From the NCBI GenBank assembly GCA_951828385.1, contig OX639973.1, positions 2,164,470 to 2,228,469 on the forward strand: 64,000 bases of DNA, given 5' to 3'. This DNA is from an uncultured Poribacteria bacterium. Its GTDB lineage: Bacteria; Poribacteria; WGA-4E; WGA-3G. The notes under the pieces are model-generated. The model had not been told where the DNA came from and made no database searches. It was given only the letters and a program-made list of their open reading frames with translations. The translations under genes were made by a program, and so were the position numbers. Shown piece by piece: positions 1-7,457 of the stretch (its first letter is position 1; every line of letters begins with the position of its first letter).

Positions 1-64
1 CTTTGAATCCTAATCTACTATAAGCATATGCTAATTGAATATAGCCAGTAGCTTCTATATTCAT
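1..64 (-). CDS. Partial small hypothetical protein (N-terminus only)
   Basis: An ATG at 64-62 on the minus strand opens a reading frame that stays open for 21 codons to the window edge, beginning M-N-I-E-A-T-G-Y. A strong Shine-Dalgarno (AAAGGAG) lies 6 nt upstream, which is the main support. The upstream leader carries a GCGCG/CGCGC hairpin and a CCAACC motif, like the leader of the gene at 1680-1940. The protein is not recognisable from this fragment. It would be the last gene of the minus-strand run of small defence-island genes. Confidence 0.5.
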   Translation of the reverse strand, partial: MNIEATGYIQLAYAYSRLGFK

Positions 65-110
65 TGTTTTCTCCTTTGTCGGTTGGCGCGAAGAAGGTCT
101 CCCCGCGCAG

Positions 111-347
111 TTAGTTGGTATCGGATGATTTTATCTCAACATCATATTCACCAGCAAGAATATTTTCGATAAGGGTATATCCGTTTGTTAGAGATTTTAC
201 AGTGTTACTCAACATAACACGTCTACGAGGTGTTTTTAAGACACCTATGACAACATATTTATTAATGGGGCGCCACTCTACTTTGAATTCGCTAAAAGCA
301 TCAAGACTGTAGTAATGTCCGTTCATCTGAAACCAGCGATTTGTCAT
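111..347 (-). CDS. Small hypothetical protein
   Basis: A 78-residue soluble protein of unknown function. The start at 347 has a good ribosome binding site (AAAGGA, 7 nt spacing). The sequence alternates aromatic and charged residues in a pattern that suggests a small beta-rich domain. No signal peptide, membrane segment or cysteine motif is visible. It lies between the partial gene at the window edge and the nuclease-like gene at 518, on the same strand, inside what looks like a defence island. The shorter plus-strand frame over the same bases lacks a ribosome binding site and was discarded. Confidence 0.5.
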   Translation of the reverse strand: MTNRWFQMNGHYYSLDAFSEFKVEWRPINKYVVIGVLKTPRRRVMLSNTVKSLTNGYTLIENILAGEYDVEIKSSDTN

Positions 348-423
348 TATGGAATTCCTTTGTGAGAACGCAGTGAGTTAGATTCTGTACTGCCTACGGT
401 TTTTTAGACCACTCCCTAAAGGA

Positions 424-445
424 AGATTGTGCTACAATACAATCT
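424..445. promoter_or_regulatory. Diverged copy of an AGATTG/CAATCT palindrome with a -10-like core
   Basis: Six-base inverted arms AGATTG and CAATCT flank a core containing TACAAT. The same architecture, with TATAAT in the core, occurs in the two long direct repeats at 5520-5542 and 7088-7110. Flanking words (CCACT, CTAAA) also match those copies, so this is a third, more decayed member. A palindrome enclosing a -10-like box could be an operator-promoter. Function is inferred. Confidence 0.35.
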
Positions 446-517
446 CATTTTTCAATGGAAATCTTTGAAAAAAGGCGTGAGCGTATGTGGCAGGTTTCCG
501 CGCATCGGACGATAGAC

Positions 518-1312
518 TTACGAGTACAAGCCTGCAATGAGTGCCAATATCACGAATCCCAAAATCAGAATACTCGCCCATAAACGGCCATTTTTATTCT
601 TTACTTCTGCGACTTCAGTTTTTAGATATGCGATTTCATTTTTGAGACGCTGTTCAGATGCTCTCGCTTCTGTTTCTAAAGATGCAATGTGCTGTTTTGA
701 GGCATCTTTCCAGTCATTAAGTGCTTTTTTGAGATGCCACTCAGCTGCTGACTTGTAATCATTTTTGGTGATCCGCCTTTTCGCTTCTTGGTCGATTATT
801 GATTCTTTACGTGCTTCTATGTGTTTTCGAATTGCCAATTTCGTTGCTTCCTCCTCAATACGCTGTTCTTTCCGTGCTTGTATCCGGTTTTGGATATCTT
901 CTTGATTTTGCTTTTCGTTATTCAAGATATTAAAAAATTCCTTACGGCTTATTTCTTGTATGTCGTTGCGTCCATAATTTTCATAATACTTCCAGCTTGT
1001 AGGAATCCTGTTATTGGCAAACACCCCTAAACGCGTGTCTGTCGCACATAAATAACTGCGTAATTGATCTACGCCATCACCATTTTTCCCTTGTGCTTTA
1101 CACTCCACAATGGCTGCAATATGATCGAGGGGATCACTCGAAAGAGCAAAAGACTTATGATATATCACAACATCGGATTTACATCGCTTGCTCCCAATCT
1201 GAATTGTATATTGCCTTTTGGTATCAAATCCTTCTTTTTTAAAGTGGCGGACAACGCATTCTTCAATTTCAGTTTCAGGAGTTGACCGTAAGTTGATGTA
1301 CTGTTGTGCCAA
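518..1312 (-). CDS. HSDR_N-type PD-(D/E)XK nuclease-like protein with coiled coil and C-terminal membrane anchor
   Basis: The N-terminal ~110 residues resemble the type I restriction R-subunit N-terminal domain (HSDR_N). They show a PD-(D/E)XK pattern: S-D47, then IVE70-C-K72, then a Q-L-R helix. Residues ~125-240 are a charged coiled coil. Residues ~245-264 form one hydrophobic segment (LWASILILGFVILALIAG), so the nuclease domain is probably tethered to the membrane. I place the start at a TTG (1312) because AAAGGAG lies exactly 8 nt upstream. The ATG at 1345 would add 11 residues and has no ribosome binding site. There is no helicase or methylase partner next to it, so it is not an ordinary HsdR. 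A defence role is inferred from fold and context. Confidence 0.7.
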   Translation of the reverse strand: MAQQYINLRSTPETEIEECVVRHFKKEGFDTKRQYTIQIGSKRCKSDVVIYHKSFALSSDPLDHIAAIVECKAQGKNGDGVDQLRSYLCATDTRLGVFANNRIPTSWKYYENYGRNDIQEISRKEFFNILNNEKQNQEDIQNRIQARKEQRIEEEATKLAIRKHIEARKESIIDQEAKRRITKNDYKSAAEWHLKKALNDWKDASKQHIASLETEARASEQRLKNEIAYLKTEVAEVKNKNGRLWASILILGFVILALIAGLYS

Positions 1313-1395
1313 AATATATGCTCCTTTGTTGTTAACAAAGTGCACCGCTTGATTTTACAAGGGATTCCATGATAGAATATCGGTAAGTCAATAGG

Positions 1396-1451
1396 GGTTG
1401 CTGTCCTCCATGACTCAACAGGATACACGCCCCCTGTATCTCGCAGCAACC
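1396..1451. other. Nested inverted repeats between divergent genes
   Basis: Arms GGTTGCTG (1396-1403) and CAGCAACC (1444-1451) are perfectly complementary. A second pair GATACA/TGTATC (1422-1427, 1435-1440) nests inside. The structure lies between the minus-strand nuclease gene and the plus-strand small ORF. It could be a structured RNA or a bidirectional terminator. There is no clear U-tract on either side. Confidence 0.3.
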
Positions 1452-1513
1452 TGCTATAAGTATAACAACCGCGATGAGAATATCTTCGCGAAGCTGCTAC
1501 AGGGGTGTTTCCA

Positions 1514-1735
1514 ATGAAAGAAATTAGAGATTCCATGGCAGAAGTATTAAGGCGAAATGGGTTTGACAAAGAAAAATCTAACGCTACTGACTCAGTTCTA
1601 TCTGAAAAAGAACATATTCAAGAATTGTGTTTGGTGAGCAGGTATCTATCGGAGAACCTCGCTTATTATGCCGACAAGATCATGTTTTCTCTCGCAGGGG
1701 ATTCTGAGAAAACCAATGTGCCTGACATGCCTTAA
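1514..1735 (+). CDS. Small hypothetical protein, uncertain
   Basis: A 73-residue frame from the ATG at 1514 has a weak upstream purine stretch (CAGGGG). The predicted product is helical and charged (MKEIRDSMAEVLRRNGFDKE), with no recognised domain. It is the only plus-strand candidate in the first 12 kb. Its last 56 bp overlap the end of the convergent gene at 1680-1940, so one of the two may be spurious. The minus-strand gene has the better ribosome binding site. Confidence 0.3.
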   Translation: MKEIRDSMAEVLRRNGFDKEKSNATDSVLSEKEHIQELCLVSRYLSENLAYYADKIMFSLAGDSEKTNVPDMP

Positions 1736-1940
1736 CAGCGTTCATTAAGTCATCAAAGGTTGACAAAAGTTCTTCTTCTGTCTTGAATTCTATCCCTTTT
1801 TTACCAAACTCGCGATGGTGTATTAAAAGAACGTAGGAACTTTCTGCACTCCTGTGAGTCACTTGAGTTTCTATTGTTTGACACATTGCTAAATTTAAGG
1901 CTTTTCTCTGATTATGTTCGGTGTATTCAACGAAAAACAT
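1680..1940 (-). CDS. Small hypothetical protein
   Basis: An 86-residue soluble protein starting at 1940 with AAGGA 8 nt upstream. It is mixed alpha/beta: an N-terminal strand (MFFVEYTEHNQRKALNLA), a middle segment with VLLIHHREFGKKGIEFKTEE, and a C-terminal helix with ACQAHWF. No family was recognised. It lies directly downstream of the truncated membrane protein gene at 2025-2267 and behind a UUCG hairpin. It is probably part of the same minus-strand run of small accessory genes. Confidence 0.5.
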   Translation of the reverse strand: MFFVEYTEHNQRKALNLAMCQTIETQVTHRSAESSYVLLIHHREFGKKGIEFKTEEELLSTFDDLMNAVKACQAHWFSQNPLREKT

Positions 1941-1962
1941 GGTTTATTCCTTTTTAGGTTGG

Positions 1963-1980
1963 AGGGGACCGAAGTCCCTC
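1963..1980 (-). promoter_or_regulatory. UUCG tetraloop hairpin in the leader of the 86-aa gene
   Basis: Read on the minus strand the sequence folds as GGGAC-UUCG-GUCCC, the exceptionally stable C(UUCG)G tetraloop, with flanking GAG/CUC pairs. It sits 22 nt upstream of the start at 1940 and just after the preceding gene. No U-tract follows, so it is more likely a leader or mRNA-stability element than an intrinsic terminator. Confidence 0.4.
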
Positions 1981-2024
1981 ACAGTTGCGGTTAATTTTTT
2001 TCGGTTGACATACTGCTTGATACA

Positions 2025-2267
2025 CTAAACGGTATCGTATAACCGTCGGAAAAGTCGTTCTTGATTGAGATAGAAACCGTCCAACCCCCAAAAAGAGATT
2101 GTAGGAATCGCAGCTAACCAAACATACATCGGTTTGGAATCTTTTGTAGCAAATCCTAAAACGGCTGCAACGAAAATCACTGTCCATCCTTTTAAGAAAA
2201 ATGAACTGTTCGCCAACCGGTTGATGACATTTTGAATCAGTTCTAAATGCTTTAATTTTTTGGGCAT
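2025..2267 (-). pseudogene. Truncated two-TM hypothetical membrane protein
   Basis: The 80 residues match my memory of the N-terminal half of a widespread small membrane protein family of roughly 160-200 residues. It has an amphipathic start (HLELIQNVINRLANSSFFLKGW), two membrane segments (TVIFVAAVLGFA; VWLAAIPTISFWGLDGFYL) and a cytosolic QERLFRRLYD motif. In full-length members the chain continues after that motif. Here a TAG follows immediately and the next codons look non-coding. I therefore call it truncated, although a genuinely short gene cannot be excluded. The family is often seen in defence and mobile regions, and its biochemical role is unknown. Confidence 0.5.
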
Positions 2268-2420
2268 TGTGCATCATCACTCGCTCAGCAAGTGCCTCCG
2301 TTATGCGGACGCTAAATTTTGCATGAATTCCTATGTGGCACATTTGATGTTAGGATATTATATCAGAACCTAAATGTCAAAGAAAAAATGTGGGATGTGT
2401 AAATATTTGTCAGGTGTCTG

Positions 2421-2459
2421 AATCGCGGATTATCGCAGATTACACGGATTACGCGGATT
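2421..2459. repeat. Short imperfect tandem repeat of GCGGATTA/GCAGATTA type
   Basis: Four consecutive imperfect copies of an approximately 10-bp word (CGCGGATTAT, CGCAGATTAC, ACGGATTAC, GCGGATT) lie in the spacer between 2268 and 2560. Nothing else was recognised in that spacer. A related CCGCAGAAAT word occurs at 12231-12250. No function is assigned. Confidence 0.6.
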
Positions 2460-2560
2460 TTTTCGGGCTTTCAAAGCTTCCTACAAGAGAAGTAGGAGGC
2501 GTTTTCAACTCCGATAAATTAGGCATAGGGTCGGCAAGGAACTCATTCTGAGAAAGATCA

Positions 2561-3490
2561 TCAACGTTTAGGTTTCCAATGCCCATCATTGGTTAATTCA
2601 ACTTCCACTAACTCAAGTTGTTTGTTCTCGAAAAACTCTTTCATATCTTCAAAATGTTTTTCTACAGGCTCTGGGTCAATTATGCAGACCAGTTCACTCC
2701 CAAGTGAAGATAAGGATAATCCAGTAAGATTGAAATCCCAGTCGATCTCTTTTTTATCATCACGATGTTTAATCAGATAATATTTGCCTGCATATAGGAA
2801 AGGGACAGGTGGGTCTTCGGAATTACCTATAAAACACTTTTGTATCTCTAATACAGGTCCCAGGGCGAAAGAAGCTTGAATTTCATTTTCTAACAATGAA
2901 ACCTCATTTAAAAAGGATAACATCTTATTGGTTATTCCATACTTTCCAACAAGATAGATACTACTCTCGCCCCCAAAAGTGGGAAACATTGAATCATAGG
3001 TGCGTCCAGAGCCGCTTGGTTTGTCAAATGAAACGCATCCCGAGCAGAAAGTTCTGAATATTGATGCTGTTTTTGAATCTATCTGACCTAATAGTTTGAT
3101 GGCACGGATTGAAAAACTTCCAGGTCTTTTTATTTCCCCTGCAAGTATCCTGGCAAAGCGTTCTTGCATCTCTTCTGAACTTTTCTGGCATGCTTCATTT
3201 TCAAAAGTGTTGAGCCAATCATCTTCAAAAGGAAAAGGGTTGTCAGTATCAGAATGGGGGCCAGAAGCCTCTTGTTCTAAAATCTCTCTAGCACGTTGAC
3301 ATGTTTTACAAACATTTAACATCCTACTTTCGTTGATAGACGATAACCTTTGTTCGGATTGTGCCTTAAGCATCGCTAGATATTGAGGTTTAGACAACGA
3401 TGATGGAAGTAATTTTCCCATGTATCTAATAGCTCTTTCCTTATAGGAGTCCGGAGTTAGAGCTAAGGCAGTGAGTATTTCTGTAATCAT
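2561..3490 (-). CDS. DUF2806 family protein
   Basis: The 309-residue protein carries the DUF2806 signature near residues 90-135: an aromatic EDDWLNTFENEA segment, SSEEMQERFARILAGEI, then KRPGSFSIRAIKLL. DUF2806 proteins are widespread small defence-island proteins of unknown mechanism. The N-terminal third is helical with CKTCQ. The C-terminal half is beta-rich and ends in a lysine/arginine tail. An AAAGGAA stretch lies 13 nt before the start at 3490. It follows the methyltransferase gene on the same strand with a 91-bp gap, so it may be an accessory gene of that restriction locus. The family call is fairly firm. Any antiviral role is inferred from location. Confidence 0.75.
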   Translation of the reverse strand: MITEILTALALTPDSYKERAIRYMGKLLPSSLSKPQYLAMLKAQSEQRLSSINESRMLNVCKTCQRAREILEQEASGPHSDTDNPFPFEDDWLNTFENEACQKSSEEMQERFARILAGEIKRPGSFSIRAIKLLGQIDSKTASIFRTFCSGCVSFDKPSGSGRTYDSMFPTFGGESSIYLVGKYGITNKMLSFLNEVSLLENEIQASFALGPVLEIQKCFIGNSEDPPVPFLYAGKYYLIKHRDDKKEIDWDFNLTGLSLSSLGSELVCIIDPEPVEKHFEDMKEFFENKQLELVEVELTNDGHWKPKR

Positions 3491-3581
3491 TGGTAGCGTT
3501 TTATTCCTTTATTATTGCTTTGGATGCAACGAAAATTAGTTTCTTATTGAAGAATTTCCTCATCTTAAAAGTGACTTGACC

Positions 3582-5456
3582 TTACTCCACAATGACCGTT
3601 TCTTCGCCGAGCATGTCAATAATTTTTACGGCGACGCGGGCATCGGGACGCGGGAGTGATACTGTATATTCACCATCAACAAAATCTTCCTTTTTCTTTG
3701 GTACGTCGCTCTCAATAATTTTGAAATGTTCGCCTGTATAGTCGGTATCAATCAGGACACAATCAATCTGGGCAAGGAAATCGTCAATTTGCTCGTCAAA
3801 AATAGTGCGGTCTATGTCCATGCGTGCTAAAATGGTCGGACTAATGTACTCTGCGATGGTAATTTTGACACTATCTCCCTCTCTCTCGAAATTAACCTCT
3901 GCTGATGCAGGCTCAAACGTAGTGATTCCTTCGCTACCGATGTCACGCACAAAGATTTTATTTATTGCGCGCCGTCTGTTTTCCTCCTTGAGTTCCGCTT
4001 GAATGCCGCTATTGGTCCCGTAGCAAAATACCGTGATGTTGCGTGACTCATCCGGACGATTCTCAAGTTCATCTTTAATCGTCTGTATATCTAATGGCGT
4101 GAGTGGTTTGGTCAAGTCAATGATTTTGACCAGTGTTCCGTCCAGCGTGCCATCAAAAAATGCCTCTTGCCTATCGGTTTGTACGCCATATTTTTTGATG
4201 ACAATATCCCTTCGCTCCAAATGGGTGCTGGCATCGTAGTTATTGACGCGATAATGTACAACGCCGTGCTGCATATCAGGTAACTTCTGTAGTCTTTTTA
4301 TTGTCGTCTGGATCGCGCCTTTGTTAATATCTGCAGCGATCCAACGCCTGCCGAGTTTTTCTGCTACCGCAGCAGTGGTGCCGCTACCCACAAAACAGTC
4401 AAGGACAATATCGCCCTCATTAGAAGATGCTTTGATAATACGTTCAAGAAGTATTTCCGGTTTTTGAGTCGGATAATCAAGAATCTCTGTGGTCGTACCT
4501 TGCAAATTTGGAATATCATCCCATAAATTGTTCGCTAACTTTCCTTCATTTTGTCGTTCATTCCAATAAGCTTTTTCCTGAAGGGTATTTCCCTCTAAAT
4601 ATAACCTATTTTCATTTTCCAACGCTTTTAACTTTTCATATTTCATCCGCCATCCTTTTTCGGGACATTTCCATGTTTTTCCATTATTATCAATATAGTC
4701 GTATGTCGTTTCGGGACCAGGGCTAGCGGTTTTTTGTAAAGGATAAAGCCTATATTTTCCTCTACCATCTTCATCATCTTTAGTATACATAGCTTTGGTA
4801 GTAGCAGATAAGGGTTTAAAAACCGAGTTAAATGTGTAGTTATCACTTTTAGAAAACCAAAATATTGTATCTGTGTCCCTAGAAAAGTTTCTTGAGATTG
4901 TTTTCCCACTTGAACTTCTTTGCCAAATGATTTCATTATGAAAATTATCATTGCTAAACACTTCATCCAGAAGCATACGGAGATGATGGGTTTTACGCCA
5001 GTCACAGTGAAGGTATAGGCTCCCTTTGTTATTCAAGAGTTCGCGCATCAAGATAAGTCGTTCATACATGAATTGGAGATAGTTATCATTTGCCCAGATG
5101 TCGGTGTATTGCACCTGCTCAGCAACGGTGTGTCCTTCTGCCTCCAATTTCTCTCTTTTACCGCGTAATGCGACTTTCCGTACATAATCTGCCCCACTTG
5201 CAAACGGTGGATCAATATAAATTAAGTCTATCTTGCCACGGAACCCTTGCACCAGCAGTGTGGAGAGAATCTCTTTATTGTCACCTTGAAAAAGGAGATT
5301 AGGACCGTCTTTAAATTTGTCATAGGTCGGTTCTTTCTCTGGGTTCTCAACGTTATAGCTATCTATCAATTGTGCAGGATAGTTGCTTATTGTGTCAATT
5401 GGGCGTTTTCCTACCCAGTGGAGCATCGGTCTACCTTTAACTGGCTTTATTTTCAT
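3582..5456 (-). CDS. mod: Type III-like site-specific DNA adenine methyltransferase (Mod)
   Basis: A 624-residue beta-class N6-adenine methyltransferase. Motif IV (IDPPF) is at residues 81-85. The AdoMet-binding motif I (FVGSGT) comes later, at 355-360, followed by a WIAADI acidic loop. This IV-before-I order defines the beta class to which type III Mod subunits belong. The region between motifs is long and should hold the target-recognition domain. Residues ~420-624 form a beta-rich C-terminal domain. The start at 5456 follows GGAAG. The matching Res gene lies 3.9 kb away at 9401-12064, upstream in transcription order, rather than directly behind mod as is usual. It should methylate the recognition site and guide the Res helicase-nuclease. 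Confidence 0.88.
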   Translation of the reverse strand: MKIKPVKGRPMLHWVGKRPIDTISNYPAQLIDSYNVENPEKEPTYDKFKDGPNLLFQGDNKEILSTLLVQGFRGKIDLIYIDPPFASGADYVRKVALRGKREKLEAEGHTVAEQVQYTDIWANDNYLQFMYERLILMRELLNNKGSLYLHCDWRKTHHLRMLLDEVFSNDNFHNEIIWQRSSSGKTISRNFSRDTDTIFWFSKSDNYTFNSVFKPLSATTKAMYTKDDEDGRGKYRLYPLQKTASPGPETTYDYIDNNGKTWKCPEKGWRMKYEKLKALENENRLYLEGNTLQEKAYWNERQNEGKLANNLWDDIPNLQGTTTEILDYPTQKPEILLERIIKASSNEGDIVLDCFVGSGTTAAVAEKLGRRWIAADINKGAIQTTIKRLQKLPDMQHGVVHYRVNNYDASTHLERRDIVIKKYGVQTDRQEAFFDGTLDGTLVKIIDLTKPLTPLDIQTIKDELENRPDESRNITVFCYGTNSGIQAELKEENRRRAINKIFVRDIGSEGITTFEPASAEVNFEREGDSVKITIAEYISPTILARMDIDRTIFDEQIDDFLAQIDCVLIDTDYTGEHFKIIESDVPKKKEDFVDGEYTVSLPRPDARVAVKIIDMLGEETVIVE

Positions 5457-5486
5457 TGTGTGTTCTTCCTATATTGTAGGTTGGAG

Positions 5487-5729
5487 TGCCATCGGAAATT
5501 TGGGCCACTGTCTAAACCAAGATTGTGGTATAATAGCAATCTCACTGAAAGGAGTCTCCGATGGAGAACCAAACGAAGAAGATTCACCACCGATTATCGG
5601 ACAGGTGTCCAACCAGAAACGTCCGCACTTGGCATTAGGTAGAGTATTTGACACCTGTTGAATGTGAGCAATAAAACTTGTCTAACTGGACAGATTTTTG
5701 GTCTAAAGAAGTGTTGGTACCTCAGTTTT
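5487..5729. repeat. Long direct repeat, copy A, bounding the GT51/nucleotidyltransferase pair
   Basis: About 243 bp that recur as copy B at 7055-7277. Shared landmarks in order are TGCCATCGGAAATTTGGGCC, the AGATTG/CAATCT palindrome with TATAAT (5520-5542), an AAGATTCAC block, ACAGGTGTCCAACCAGAAAC, and ACTGGACAGATTTTTGG with GTCTAAA. Copy A also holds an AAAGGAG-ATG start-like signal facing plus and the last codons of the nucleotidyltransferase gene. The pair looks like the ends of a mobile or recombining unit. No transposase is present. Confidence 0.75.
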
Positions 5730-6407
5730 TTTCAACTGTTCGGCCAAGCATCTTAAGTTTAGAGATTTCTGTTGCACGAAACTATCCCAAGATGTGTAAC
5801 ATCGAATAGACGCTTTTTGCGGCTTTGGAGTGTCTTCAGTGTTTTTCAGTCTCTGGATTAAAAGTTCCATTGTTTTTTGTATTTTCCTTGCAGTAGGGTA
5901 TTCGGGACGGGAAGGAATTGTATTTGCATCAATAAACCCCCGATGGATATTATTTAAGCTTCGTTTTAAATTACTCTTCCAAAATCTTCTTTCACGATTA
6001 TTTTCCGTCAATCGCCCACATGTAAAGTCGTATGCCCAACGTGCAAAATCTTCTTTTAACTTTGCCAATAAATTATCTGAGATAATAAAAAAGTCAAGAT
6101 CCGACTTGTTATCAATAAAAGGGGCACCGAGTTTATTAGGGTCAAAAGATTTGCCTAACTGTGCACTTCCTACCAAACCAATTTCTTTTGCTTTAACCTC
6201 TAAACGATCTGCAATCCAACAACGAATGGAATCATATATGGCCGGACAAATACAAAAAACAGATGGTATTCCTTCAGATAACCAGAGTCTCGCAATAGCC
6301 TCTTGGGCTTCTTTACCACCTTCAAGTGCTACTTGAAGCAACAATGCTGGCTCAGGATAGTGGACAAGCAGCTTTCGGAGTGATGCTTCAATTTCAAAAG
6401 GTCTCAT
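5703..6407 (-). CDS. Nucleotidyltransferase-fold protein
   Basis: A 234-residue protein with the polymerase-beta-type nucleotidyltransferase signature. VG80-S81 precedes S-D103-L-D105-F, the two metal-binding aspartates typical of minimal nucleotidyltransferases. An insertion of about 15 residues lies between the two motifs. The C-terminal half is helical and basic (RRFWKSNLKRS, KIQKTMELLIQRL), plausibly a substrate- or RNA-binding helical domain. The gene overlaps the upstream GT51 gene by 14 bp and both starts share a CGGGAGATTC ribosome-binding context, so they are translationally coupled. Its stop codon lies inside direct repeat A. Possible roles are a toxin-type nucleotidyltransferase or a signalling enzyme. 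The fold call is reasonable, but the function is unknown. Confidence 0.65.
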   Translation of the reverse strand: MRPFEIEASLRKLLVHYPEPALLLQVALEGGKEAQEAIARLWLSEGIPSVFCICPAIYDSIRCWIADRLEVKAKEIGLVGSAQLGKSFDPNKLGAPFIDNKSDLDFFIISDNLLAKLKEDFARWAYDFTCGRLTENNRERRFWKSNLKRSLNNIHRGFIDANTIPSRPEYPTARKIQKTMELLIQRLKNTEDTPKPQKASIRCYTSWDSFVQQKSLNLRCLAEQLKKTEVPTLL

Positions 6408-7005
6408 TTTGAATCTCCCGATAAGATTTTAGACTTTCACTCATAATATTGGCTAGTGTTATTAAATGGCGGCCTCTACGCTGAATTTTCTCTAAATGTT
6501 CAGGCCCACATTTTCGAGGTTCTGGATATTTTAATCGAGCAACGAGCTTAGCAGCCTCAAAAACACTAATCGATTTTGGATTAATTCTCAGTCTTGTGCA
6601 AGCCTGCCTAAAATTGTTCATTCCCCAACCATAGTAAGCAATCCATAAGTAAAGAATTGGCAATCGATTTTTCGGGATATATCGCGCTAAACGGACAGCA
6701 AAAAAAATCTCAATAAATTTTCGCCTCCACGTTTTTTCATAACGACCTGTGACTGCTCTGACAAACTGCATAGCGATTGTTGAACCGCCTTGTTTTACTC
6801 CACAGAAAATAGTTTTCCAAAGTGCTCTACAAAGAGCAAACAGATCAACACCAGGATGTTCATAAAAGCGATGATCTTCGCCGACAATGAGCAGTTTACA
6901 CATTTGGGGTGTTGGGATGGGAAAATCAGTTTGAGCGATTTCTAACTCCAGTTTTTCGACTGAGTCACATAGTTGCTCCCATTGGACTTTAATCGGTACT
7001 TGCAT
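6394..7005 (-). CDS. Soluble, degenerate GT51 peptidoglycan transglycosylase-like protein
   Basis: The 203 residues match a glycosyltransferase family 51 domain: catalytic E43 in EDHRFYEHPGVD, then KQGGSTIAMQ (71-80), then a basic RRKFIEIFFAVRLARYIPKN segment. Two features differ from cell-wall enzymes such as MtgA. There is no N-terminal membrane helix, and the second conserved glutamate of the ILE-x-YLN motif is replaced (L115-P-I117-L-Y). The protein is therefore probably cytoplasmic and may not polymerise lipid II. The start at 7005 follows GGGAG. It is the first gene of a two-gene unit with the nucleotidyltransferase gene, and the unit lies between 230-bp direct repeats within a restriction locus. 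Confidence 0.72.
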   Translation of the reverse strand: MQVPIKVQWEQLCDSVEKLELEIAQTDFPIPTPQMCKLLIVGEDHRFYEHPGVDLFALCRALWKTIFCGVKQGGSTIAMQFVRAVTGRYEKTWRRKFIEIFFAVRLARYIPKNRLPILYLWIAYYGWGMNNFRQACTRLRINPKSISVFEAAKLVARLKYPEPRKCGPEHLEKIQRRGRHLITLANIMSESLKSYREIQNETF

Positions 7006-7054
7006 TAGAATCTCCCGTATATATGGTGAATTATAGAATTACGTATTACTGTAC

Positions 7055-7277
7055 TGCCATCGGAAATTTGGGCCACCATCTAAACCAAAATTGTGGTATA
7101 ATAGCAATCTCTCCGATGGCCGAACGCAGAAGATTCACTTCCGATTATCCTACAGGTGTCCAACCAGAAACGCCCTCACTCGGCGTTAAGCTATTTGAAC
7201 CCTGTCGGATGTGAGTCACAACACTTGTCTTAACTGGACAGATTTTTTGGTCTAAATAAACGTTGGCACTTCAGTTT
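7055..7277. repeat. Long direct repeat, copy B
   Basis: This second copy of the repeat at 5487-5729 is slightly shorter because the AAAGGAG start-like segment is deleted. It keeps the TATAAT-containing palindrome (7088-7110) and the ACAGGTGTCCAACCAGAAAC block. On its far side it supplies the stop codon and final residues of the small TPR-like gene at 7230-7457, which suggests that the repeat arrived by truncating that gene. Confidence 0.75.
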
Positions 7278-7457
7278 CTGAAGTAGAGCGTTGATATCAA
7301 CTCCCATGTTTTTGACAGCATTCAAATCAGATTTGGCTTTTTCAAATTCTCCAATCTGTAACCATCCCATACCTCGAAAGCTATAATATGTCGCGGCACC
7401 ATCCGAGTTAAGTTTTACGCAATAAGTAGTTTCGGGCTTGGTTAAATTTGGTTTCAC
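7230..7457 (-). CDS. Small TPR-like protein, probably truncated by repeat B
   Basis: A 75-residue frame begins with GTG at 7457 and overlaps the TGA of the preceding gene (GTGA), suggesting translational coupling. It contains one TPR-like helix pair (YYSFRGMGWLQIGEFEKAKS, then DLNAVKNMG). The last ~10 residues (RLFRPKNLSS) are encoded inside the direct repeat at 7055-7277, so the original C-terminus has probably been replaced. Function unknown. Confidence 0.45.
   Translation of the reverse strand: MKPNLTKPETTYCVKLNSDGAATYYSFRGMGWLQIGEFEKAKSDLNAVKNMGVDINALLQKLKCQRLFRPKNLSS

Noticed and set aside
1165-1569. 134-codon minus-strand frame
   Set aside because: It overlaps the nuclease gene in another frame over most of its length, has no ribosome binding site, and its translation lacks domain-like patterning.
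4643-5005. 120-codon frame inside the methyltransferase gene
   Set aside because: It is an alternative frame within a clear Mod coding region.
5469-5654. 61-codon minus-strand frame and longer plus-strand frames within direct repeat A
   Set aside because: The frames are not kept in repeat copy B, so the repeat is not conserved as protein-coding.
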